This document shows, piece after piece, positions 31,279 to 40,909 of a stretch of 64,000 bases of DNA (position 1 is its first letter; every line of letters begins with the position of its first letter). The position numbers and the translations under genes are program-made. Location: positions 35,107,345 to 35,171,344 of the forward strand of contig CM055068.1 of the NCBI GenBank assembly GCA_029204045.2, written 5' to 3'. The notes below the pieces were generated by a model. The model had not been told where the DNA came from and made no database searches. It saw only the letters and a program-made list of their open reading frames with translations. The DNA comes from Tillandsia leiboldiana (lineage: Eukaryota; Streptophyta; Magnoliopsida; Poales; Bromeliaceae).

Positions 31279-34200
31279 TGTAGAACACCGGGATTTGGAT
31301 GACGCACCGACCTTGCAGGATGGTGTGGTGCGGAGGAACTTGCCTTGGATGTGTCCCACTTGTGTTTTCAGAGCAGTTCGGGTTGATTTGGATCCCCGTG
31401 GAAGCCTCTGCTTGTTTCAGGCTTTGTACGCGTTAGGTGACTGGTACGGGAAGCGTCGACACCGCTTTGGGTTGCAGAAAAAAATTGGGAAACACTTGGA
31501 GCAGGTGTACTTTTGATTTACAGCGAGGTTCGGGAGGTTCCGGACTGACGCGGAAGACCCGGAGGCAAAAAGTGAGTCGGAACTGGCAATTTTGGAGCCG
31601 GTATTTGATTTGAGCACCCCGACTCAACGGTTGAGCTTTTTGAAGAGAAAAAGCTGTGAGTGCGTGTACTTTGGAATTACAGCGGAGCTCGGGAGGTTCC
31701 GGGCAGCGGCGGAGGGCCCGAGGGCAAAAAGTGAGTTGGAGTTGGGTTTTTGGAATTAAATTAATTAAGTTAATTAATTTATTTAAAGCTTCTGCTTTAT
31801 AAAACCCCTCCCCTCCACCTCTGTAGCAAAGGAAAAGAGAAAGAGAAAGAAAGAAAAGGAAAAGAGAGGAAAGGGAAGAAGGAGAAGAAGAAGAGGAAGG
31901 CTTTGGAAGAAGCAACTCTTGGGCGTTTTCTTCTCCGAGCGTGGACATGGAGCCGAGCGAGGACCGGCGTGCCGCGAAGAGGTTGGATTTATTTTATTTT
32001 ATTCTTTTCTCTCTTTTCTTCTCCCCGTGGGCGGAGCCTTGCGGATTTGTCGTCCGGGATGTGGCGAGGATGCGCGTGTCGCGCGCGCGCGTTTTCGGCG
32101 GCGCGTGATTGGGGGGCGGCGGCCGTGCGCTGGGGCGCTTGCGCTTGCGCGCCGGGCTGCCTTGGTGCCGCGCGGCCTGGCAGGCCGCGCGGGGCGCGCG
32201 ACCCTGCAGGGGTGCCGCGCGGGCAGCCCCTGTGCCGCGCGGCCTTGCAGGCCGCGCGGGGCGCGCGGCACTGCAAGGTGCCGCGCGGGCGGCCTTGGGG
32301 CCGCGCGGGCGGCCTTGGGGCCGCGCGGCACTGCAGGCCGCGCGCTGGGCGCGCGGCACTGCAGGGGTGCCGCGCGGGCAACCCCTGTGCCGCGCGACCT
32401 TGCAGGCCGCGCGCTGTGCGCGCGGCACTGCAAGGTGCCGCGCGGGCGGCCCTGTGCCGCGCGGGCCTGCGGGCCGCGCCCGTGGGCGCGCGGCCCTGCG
32501 GGGGCCCCGCGCGGGCGGCCCTGCGCCGCGCGGGCCTGCAGGCCGCGCCCTTGGGCGCGCGGCGCTGCAGGGGCCCCGCGCGGGCGGCCTCGTGCCGCGC
32601 GGGCCTGCAGGCCGCGCCCGTGGGCGCGCGGCCCTGCAGGGGGCCCCGCGCGGGCGGCCTTGTGCCGCGCGGGCCTGCAGGCCGCGCCCGTGGGCGCGCG
32701 GCGCTGCAGGGGCCCCGCGCGGGCGGCCTTGTGCCGCGCGACCTTGCAGGCCGCGCGCTGTGCGCGCGGCACTGCAAGGTGCCGCGCGGGCGGCCCTGTG
32801 CCGCGCGGGCCTGCGGGCCGCGCCCGTGGGCGCGCGGCCCTGCAGGGGCCCCGCGCGGGCGGCCCTGTGCCGCGCGGGCCCGCGGGCCGCGCCCGTGGGC
32901 GCGCGGCCCTGCAGGGGCCCCGCGCGGGCGGCCCTGTGCCGCGCGGTCCTGCGGGCCGCGCCTGTGGGCGCGCGGCCCTGCGGGGGCCCCGCGCGGGCGG
33001 CCCTGCGCCGCGCGGGCCTGCAGGCCGCGCCCTTGGGCGCGCGGCGCTGCAGGGGGCCCCGCGCGGGCGGCCTTGTGCCGCGCGGGCCTGCAGGCCGCGC
33101 CCTTGGGCGCGCGGCGCTGCAGGGGCCCCGCGCGGGCGGCCTTGTGCCGCGCGGGCCTGCAGGCCGCGCCCGTGGGCGCGCGGCCCTGCAGGGGCCCCGC
33201 GCGGGCGGCCTTGTGCCGCGCGGGCCTGCTAGGCCGCGCCCGTGGGCGCGCGGCGCTGCAGGGGCCCCGCGCGGGCGGCCTTGTGCCGCGCGGGCCTGCA
33301 GGCCGCGCCCGTGGGCGCGCGGCCCTGCAGGGGCCCCGCGCGGGCGGCCCTGTGCCGCGCGGGCCTGCAGGCCGCGCCCTTGGGCGCGCGGCGCTGCAGG
33401 GGCCCCGCGCGGGCGGCCTTGTGCCGCGCGGGCCTGCATGCCGCACCCGTGGGCGCGCGGCCCTGCAGGGGCCCCGCGCGGGCGGCCTTGTGCCGCACGG
33501 GCTTGCTGGGCGCCGCGCGGGCGGCTGGGCCAGCGCCGCGCGGCTGGGTTTTGGGGGCCGTGCAGCTCCGCCGCATTGGCCGCGCAGGCTGCGACTCGGC
33601 GACGCGCCGCGGCGTGTGTGCGCGATGGTTTTCCCGCTCGACGCGCGGCATTTCTCGTCGCCGGATGGGTTTCTTTCGCCTTTGTGAGCGCGGTTTTAGC
33701 CGCATGTTTTCTGATCCCGGTCCCTCTTCTTATCTCGCAGTTGTGGCATAGTGTTAGCTTCTCACGTGGCCGGTGGCGCGTGTTTTGCCGCGTGGAGCTG
33801 CGGGATCGCATCGGGACCTCCGTTTGGCGCACGATTTTCGCGGATGGATCGCAGGTGGGTTGGTTTCTCCCAATGAACTACGGAATGCCCTTTATGCTTC
33901 CGAATGCAAAGGTATCGTATCCTTATTATCGGGTATTTGCGGAACAGTCGTGCAAGTCGAGGGTTGTCATTTCCGACTTGGACACGAGTGTTAGTCGCAT
34001 CGTTAGAGTATACGAGTTGTACTGGCTGAGTTACCAGATGAGTAGATACCACTGGCGGAGTTACCAGATGGGTATAAATCACTGGCTGAGTTACCAGATG
34101 AGTAGATACCACTGGCGGAGTTACCAGATGGGTATAAATCACTGGCTGAGTTACCAGATGAGTAGATACCACTGGCGGAGTTACCAGATGGGTATAAATC

Positions 34201-34921
34201 ACTGGCTGAGTTACCAGATGAGTAGATACCACTGGCGGAGTTACCAGATGGGTATAAATCACTGGCTGAGTTACCAGATGAGTAGATACCACTGGCGGAG
34301 TTACCAGATGGGTATAAATCACTGGCTGAGTTACCAGATGAGTAGATACCACTGGCGGAGTTACCAGATGGGTATAAATCACTGGCTGAGTTACCAGATG
34401 AGTAGATACCACTGGCGGAGTTACCAGATGGGTATAAATCACTGGCTGAGTTACCAGATGAGTAGATACCACTGGCGGAGTTACCAGATGGGTATAAATC
34501 ACTGGCTGAGTTACCAGACGAGTAGATACCACTGGCGGAGTTACCAGATGGGTATAAATCACTGGCTGAGTTACCAGATGAGTAGATACCACTGGCAGAG
34601 ATACCAGATGGGTATAAATCACTGGCTGAGTTACCAGATGTGCAGATATCACTGGCCGAGTTACCAGATAGATAGTTATGCCCTGGCCGAGTCACCAGGT
34701 GGTTACTATAAGGGATTGAGGTGGCCTTCTAGTGTCTTGTAGAGTTCTAGCAGTCCCAGTGCGGGTGCGGAAACTATGGGCGCCTAAGCCTACAGCATGT
34801 TCTTGTTTGATAAGGGCTGTAGGGGGCGCAGACGTTCGTAGTTTCCAGGCCTCCCGTGAGAGAGAATGAGAACTTACTTCCAGCATTGCATTGAGACATG
34901 TAGCGATAGATTCATTTCCAG

Positions 34922-34955
<34 letters not shown>

Positions 34956-35391
34956 GTGTTTTTGTCTCCAGCAGACTGAGTGGGTGTACCGTGGGTTTTA
35001 GCTTTGGTGCCCACTGAGATCTGACTGTTGCAGTAGATCTCACACCCGCTGTGATGACAGGTGTTCCTGAGGCGACCGTTCCAGGTTTGGCTCATTCGGA
35101 GCTTTCTGACCGAGGTTTGCGCGTGGCTGGCTAGCTCCTACCCGAGTCGGTGGTGTCGGTGTAGTGTCTCTTGTACTTTTTAGTTTCCACTTTTGTACTT
35201 ATGTTGTGGGTGCTAGTGGACTGGTGTACTTGGACTTTTCACCGCTTAGTGTTTCAGCTTCCTTTCAGCTCTGATACTTGTTAGCTATAGATCTCTTTTG
35301 CAGGTTAGACGCTTCGTCTGTACGGCAGTTTCCGTACAGACGGCGGATCTGTTGGCGAGCCCGGGTCGCAGTTCGACCCCGGGGCGTGACA
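31279..35391 (+). repeat. Element G 3' LTR
   Basis: It has the same modules as the 5' LTR: TATA 31798-31804, 69-bp array 32158-33510, and a 60-bp array 34021-34675 with eleven landmark copies. The ATCT run is at 34923-34955 and the U5 hairpins at 35315-35390. It is 141 bp longer than the 5' LTR, of which 120 bp are two extra 60-bp units. The long plus-strand frame is still open here (877 codons, 32109-34742). Confidence 0.93.
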
Positions 35392-37416
35392 CTACATCTA
35401 CCAGACACCACTCTGCTCCCAAGCACGAGTGCAAATGCATCCCACACTAAAAGAAAGTCCCGACCTCTTGGCCCACTACCCGGGCGAGGATAACACTATG
35501 TCCAGGAATAGAAAAACAGTGTGGATGTCTAAACATAAATAACCCTAGCCCAAGTGAGGGTTTTCTACTGGTCTGGTTACACATGCAACATATGACGGGG
35601 GTGCTAGGTCAAGTTCCAAGATATCAATATGAACAGATGATAAAAGGAATAACAATTCCTACAATATGGCATGCTATACAAGAAAATAAACTATCATGTA
35701 TAGTCCTACATCAGTAGAATTACTGTACAGTCCATACAGCTTGGAGATAAGGTCACCCACCTCGGTTTGCCACCAATTGCTTGTAGACACTTGCAATTGG
35801 CCTCCACGCGATCCGCACGCAAAACGAAGCACGGTGCCGAAACTCGTGCGCAAAACAGAGTCCGCATGCAAAACGGCGCACGGCGTCGGGGACCGCACGC
35901 AAAACGGAGCACGGTGCCGGAACCCGCACGCCAAACGGAGTCCGCATGCCAAACGGTGCACGGTGCCGGAAACCGCACGCAAAACGGAGCACGGTGCCAG
36001 AAACTGCACGCAAAACGGAGTCCGCACGCCAAACGGTGCACGGCGTCGGGGACCGCACGCAAAACGGAGCACGGTGCCGGAACCCGCACACCAAACGGAA
36101 TCCGCACGCCAAACGGTGCACGGTGCCGGAGACCGCACGCAAAACGGAGCACGGTGCCGGAAACTGCACGCAAAACGGAGTCCGCACGCAAAACGGTGCA
36201 CGGCGTCGGAGACCGCACGCAAAACGGTGCAGAACACGGTCCCTAACACAGATAATAGCAAGGGGGTCAATTTACAGTCCAAAAGAACGCTCTAAAACTG
36301 TGCCAAAAACACCGTAAAAACAAGTGCGGGACCTACCCGACTGCGCCGCCGCCGTCGAAACGCTCCGTTCGGAACACCTCGCGCGCTCCGCGAGGTCCAC
36401 GGCGCACCGCCGCACCACCCCAAAAACCCCTCCTCACTCCCTCTCTCGCTCGGGTGGAGAAGAAAGAAAGAAAAAATGGAGGAGAGAAGGCGCGGGGGAG
36501 AAAGAAGAAGAAGAAGAAAAAGAGAAAGGGGAGGAGGTTCATGGACCCGGTCCACGGACCCGGGTCCACGGCGGCCACCAATGGGAGGCCACCCACTGGC
36601 GGTCCACTAGGCTGGGGCGCGTGCACCGGGTCCACGCACCTGCCCCGCCGCCACGTGGCGCGCAGCAATGCGCCCGCCACACGGGCGCGTTACACCGCGC
36701 CACCCCAGGCGCGGGACACGCGCCCGCCAGACGGGCGCGCGTGCCCTCGCGCCCGCGCGGGCGCCAACGGGGGCCCGCCACGTGGCGGCCCCCGCGCGCA
36801 CCGCGCCGAAGCGCATTTCCCCAGGCGCACCAGCGCGCCGTACGCCGCGCCTCGCCTCGATTTCTGTGCCGCGACGCCCCGAAAAACGTGCAACTCAACC
36901 GGGCTCCAAACCAAACAATTAAATAGTCTATTCTTAACGATTTCGCGCGCTGAATCCAAAAATGATGTCCATTTTTCCAAATTCTCATCCGAAAATTACG
37001 GAGTGCCCCCGGATAGCCCACTTGATCCGATTTCCGCGCCGGGTCCATTTCAAAAATCCGATTTGCCAAAATCCAACTATAAAATTCCCGAAGGCAACCG
37101 GAGAGGTAAACTTTTATCCAAATTTCGCCCGGAGTCCAAATTCGACATCTGCGTCGCACGAAACCACTTCCAAACACTCGACGGGTCCTCCAATTCCCCA
37201 CGGGCTCTCCTTTTAAGCCCGAAGTCCAACACTTGTGTCCAAATTGCGCACAAACACCACCGACACACCACGCAGGCCTCTAGTGATGCAGACTAAATTC
37301 CAAATTGCACCACAAATCCATTTCTGGGCCCCAACACGCGCACAAACACCCCCAACGGCCACCGAAAGCTGCCAAACAACCAGCAAACCCTACGCGGGGG
37401 ATTCCGGGACCTCACA
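35392..37416 (-). repeat. Element F right LTR, second piece
   Basis: It resumes F's 5' LTR after element G, matching 17525-19540, and ends CCTCACA at 37416 before the CTCAC duplication. It contains the partner array at 35806-36235, the purine tract near 36465-36535 and the GC-rich block 36545-36870. Confidence 0.93.
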
Positions 37417-37421
37417 CTCAC

Positions 37422-37848
37422 CCCACAAGGGAGCCCCAACTCAGGAAGCAGGGCAAATCGACGCCCGAAGAAAGTACAGAAAGGCGGGCAGGTGCCAACA
37501 GGAGGCCAGGAATCGTCACGGGGACCCCATGTTATTTGCGGAAAGGCACATCGAGTGACTAACTGCCTCTGGAGGTACTCCCACTGCAACAAGTGCGGCA
37601 AGCCGGATCACGCCCGTGCTTCATGCCACCAAGAACTACCCGCTACAGCCGCCGTGCCGCAGCCGAGAGGACGAGAAGATACTGCGGTCCCCGACCCACA
37701 GGGGGACCGACCCGATGAGCTACGCGCGACATATCCCTACGACGCCACCTCCCTACCCGGCCACGCCGTGCGCCGCTGGCCCAAAGGGTGTGGGCGGACT
37801 CCCCCAACCGCCCCATTGGACGACGCAATGTCCCAGAATGGGAAATAG
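37422..37848 (+). pseudogene. gag: Element A gag, 3' piece with second knuckle pair
   Basis: This continues the frame that stops at 1522, in phase. It encodes a basic linker and a second zinc-binding block: HVICGKAH followed by a Cys, then CNKCGKPDHARASC. Compared with the first block, the order of motifs is the same, so the knuckle pair looks duplicated; the first Cys of the third knuckle is His here. A stop follows the NGK at 37846-37848. No protease frame follows. Confidence 0.8.
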
Positions 37849-38322
37849 CAGGTAATACCTAAACTACTTTCTACTAGTTGGGAACACCCGTCGAACCGGA
37901 GCAGTCCTTTCTGGTCCGACCCCTTTTAGTCCCTCTTGCTTTTTTGGATTATACCTTACGACTCCCCGCTCTCCCTTGTCATTTTTCTTTTCTCCGCCCA
38001 AGTTCCGCCATAGGAGTTGACGTACTGTAGCTGTGAGGGTGGGGGGGGGGGTGGGGCTACGACTGTGCATCATCGATCGGGGAATAGGTAGGGCCATAGC
38101 ATAGAACAATACCCCCCACCTTGGGTTGAAGACCTATTTGAACAACAACCGGAGCGACGACGCCTTCGGGGGTTGTTTCGCAACCTGGCTATAGCATTTT
38201 GGATGGCAGCAATATCCAAGAGGTTACGAGAGTTGAGCGTGCTAGAGCTAGAGTAGTTCTAGGATGGGTGACCCTCTGGGAAGTTGGGGCGTCACGGGTG
38301 GGGTAGCGGGGCGGATTGTGAG
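37849..38322. other. Non-coding segment replacing protease and RT N-terminus
   Basis: Where protease and the RT fingers should lie there is a 474-bp non-coding stretch. It has CT-rich DNA, a run of G around 38041-38052, and a 5S-like block (see 38195-38290). RT homology begins abruptly at 38323. It suggests deletion with filler, or insertion of another element. The source is unknown. Confidence 0.7.
38195..38290 (+). pseudogene. 5S rRNA-like fragment
   Basis: The core 38231-38284 matches the 3' half of plant 5S rRNA at about 47 of 54 positions, without gaps, against the 5S sequence as I remember it. It covers the A box (AGTTGAGCGTGCT), the intermediate element and the C box (AGGATGGGTGACC). 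The 5' half is barely recognisable. It is not a working 5S gene. Cassandra-type retrotransposons carry 5S-derived LTRs, so it may be a relic of one; that is inference. Confidence 0.65.
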
Positions 38323-40850
38323 GTGTCGCAGTACGCCAGGTTATAGTCCGAAGTGAGGATATACCGAATACGGCGTTCAGGACTCGATATGGCCATTACG
38401 AGTTCACGGTGATGCCGTTTGGGCTAACCAATGCCCCAGCGGTATTTATGGACATGATGAACCGGATTTTTAAACCATTCCTGGACCAATTTGTAGTGGC
38501 TTTTATTGATGATATCCTCTTCTATTCCCGCACAGATAGGGAGCATGAGGAGCACCTCTGGGTGGTCCTCCAGACCCTAAGGGATCAAAAGCTGTATGCC
38601 AAACTCAAAAAGTGTGAGTTTTGGCTCCGTGAGGTCGATTTTCTGGGACATATTGTCTCGGCCACGGGAATTGCGGTGGATCCAAGGAAGATAGAATCGG
38701 TGACCGACTGGGCTCGCCCGACCACGGTGACGGAAATCCGAAGCTTCCTCGGGCTAGCAGGATATTACCGACGCTTTGTGGAAGGCTTTTCAAAGATAGC
38801 CACTCCCCTTACTCGACTAACCCGGAAAGGGGAGAAGTTCGTCTGGACGGATCAATGCCAGAAGAGCTTCGAGGAGCTTAAGGACAGACTCACGCGGGCA
38901 CCGGTACTCACATTGCCACAGCCCGGTGAGGATTACGAGATCTACTGTGACGCGTCTCGAAGCGGACTGGGAAGTGTGTTGATGCAATAAGGGAAAGTCA
39001 TCGCATACGCGTCAAGACAGCTCAAGGATTATGAGCGGAACTATCCTACACACGACTTGGAGCTTGCGGCAGTCGTGTTTGCGTTGAAGCTCTGGAGGCA
39101 CTACCTCTATGGGGCACACTGTAAGGTGTACTCCGACCACCAGAGCCTCAAATATTTGTTTACGCAAAAGGAGTTGAACTTGCGGCAATGGAGGTGGCTG
39201 GAACTACTGAAGGACTACGATTTGTCCATCCATTACCACCCCGGAAAGGCAAATGCGGTGGCCGATGCCTTGAGCCGGAAGGGACAGGCGGGGGAGATGA
39301 CACTGTGCACCCTTACCCAACAGGATCGGCTAATTGCACAATTCTCGCAACTGAGACTGGAGGTGGTGCCAGCAGGATCAGTTGCGAAATTTATGACCTT
39401 GGAGATCAAGCCTACGCTGATAGGGAGGATCGCAGAAGGCCAAGCGACGGACCCACAATTACAGCAAGTGCGGGACAGGTTATCCTCGGAACCAGGTGGG
39501 GATTTTGTGATCGGCGTCGACGACGTGTTGAGGTTCCGGGGACGAGTCTGCGTACCTGACGTGCCGGAACTAAGGAGAGAAATTCTGGTGGAAGCGCATA
39601 ACGCCCCCTACACCGCGCATCCTGGAGGTACAAAAATGTACAGAGACCTAAGACAGACCTTTTGGTGGCCTAAACTAAAGAACGATGTGGCGCACTTCGT
39701 GGCACAATGACTGGTGTGCCAACAGGTGAAGGCGGAACACCAACGACCGGCGGGCAAACTACAACCATTGCCCATACCGGAGTGGAAATGGGAATGGATT
39801 ACCATGGATTTTGTGACCGGTTTTCCGCGATCGCAACAAGGACACGACGCGATATGGGTCATCGTGGACCATCTGACGAAATCGGCCCACTTCATACCGA
39901 TTCACACGACGTGGACTAGGGATCGGCTGGCGCAGACCTATATCGACCAGGTGGTGAGGTTGCAAGGAGTACCATCATCCATAACCTTGGACAGGGACAC
40001 GCGCTTCGTGTCAAACTTTTGGCGGAGTCTGCAGCAGGCGTTGGGGACCAAGTTGCAGTTTAGCACGGCTTTTCACCCGCAGACGGACGGGCAATCGAAG
40101 CGAGTGATCCAGATTCTTGAGGATATGCTTCGAGCTTGTGTGCTAAGCCTGGGGGAGGGGTGGTCGCATTACCTACCCCTCGTGAAATTTGCTTACAATA
40201 ATAGCTATCAGGCTAGTATTCGGATGGCCCCGTACGAAGCCTTGTACGGACGCCGGTGTCGATCGCCCATTTGCTGGGACGATTTGGGAGAACGGAAACT
40301 CTTGGGGCCAGACCTCGTAGAGGAAACGGAAACAAAGGTGCGCCTTATCAGGCAGCGGTTGCTGACCGCCCAGAGCCGGCAGAAAAGTTACGCGGACCGG
40401 AGGCGACGGGAACTGGAGTTCTCGGTAGGGGATCATGTGTTGCTACGCGTGTCACCGTCTAAGGGGACGAGACGGTTTGGCATAAGAGGGAAGTTAAGCC
40501 CACGGTATGTGGGACCGTTCGAAATCTTGGAGCGCGTGGGGCCAGTGGCGTACCGGTTGGCCTTACCGCCAAATCTTGAACGGGTGCATAACGTTTTCCA
40601 CATTTCAATGCTCCGGAAATACTTATCTGATCCGTCGCACGTCCTCGACGCCTCGGCCGTTGAGCTGCGGGAAGACTTGAGCTTCGAAGAAACGCCGATG
40701 CGGATCTTGGCAAGAGAAGAAAAGAACCTTCGGAACCGGACGATCCCCTACGTAAAGGTGCAATGGAGTAACCGCGAGGAGCGCGAGGCGACGTGGGAAC
40801 TTGAAACAAAAATGAGAGAGTGTTACCGCGAGTTATTTAGTGAGGAGTGA
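38323..40850 (+). pseudogene. pol: Element A pol: RT, RNase H, integrase, chromodomain-like tail
   Basis: One frame, with nonsense codons TAA at 38988-38990 and TGA at 39708-39710. RT lacks its N-terminus but has TAFRTRYGHYEF, MPFGLTNAP and FIDD (38502-38513). RNase H has CDAS with Asp at 38949, then DHQSLKYL and a VADALSR end. The integrase zinc domain (AHNAPYTAHPGG) loses its first Cys to the TGA. The catalytic Asp codons are at 39807 and 39990, but the third position, 35 residues on, is Lys (AAG, 40098-40100) instead of Glu. The C-terminus has the GPF/Y-type module (SPRYVGPFEILERVGPVAYRL spans it) and a Tekay-type chromodomain-like tail with TIPYVKVQW. Chromovirus, Tekay/Del lineage. Confidence 0.93.
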
Positions 40851-40909
40851 GATTAAGTTTCGAGGACGAAACATCTTTTAAGAGGTAAGTGGAGTAATAT
40901 CATAGATTT

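Larger units (their letters stand above)
24121..35391 (+). mobile_element. Ty3 element G, non-autonomous, two 4-kb LTRs
   Basis: It is flanked by CTACA (24116-24120 and 35392-35396). The LTRs are 3972 bp (24121-28092) and 4113 bp (31279-35391), with only about 3.2 kb between them. Outside the arrays the LTRs differ at roughly 15 positions by eye, so insertion is very recent. The internal region nonetheless has no usable ORF, just decayed gag, RT and chromodomain-like remains. It was probably already dead when it moved and used proteins of a related active element. The decay pattern and internal landmarks match elements D and E. Confidence 0.93.
1523..37416 (-). mobile_element. Ty3 element F, gag-only, split by two nested elements
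   Basis: F is a minus-strand LTR retrotransposon bounded by a CTCAC duplication at 1518-1522 and 37417-37421. Its left LTR is 1523-2344 plus 16327-19540 (4036 bp). Its right LTR is 22106-24120 plus 35397-37416 (4035 bp). The near-equal lengths confirm the reconstruction. The internal region is only 19541-22105 and carries a primer site, leader hairpin, gag remains and a polypurine tract, but no protease, RT or integrase. I class it as a Tekay-related, gag-only (TR-GAG-like) non-autonomous element. The first 822 bp of the two LTR copies differ at about 12 sites, roughly 1.5 percent. Confidence 0.92.

Noticed and set aside
37305..37562. Plus-strand ORF across the F/A boundary at 37416
   Set aside because: It spans the end of F's LTR, the target duplication and A's gag in the wrong frame.
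38195..38290. Functional 5S rRNA gene
   Set aside because: The 5' half is not recognisable, several core bases differ, and there is no T-run terminator directly after the gene end.
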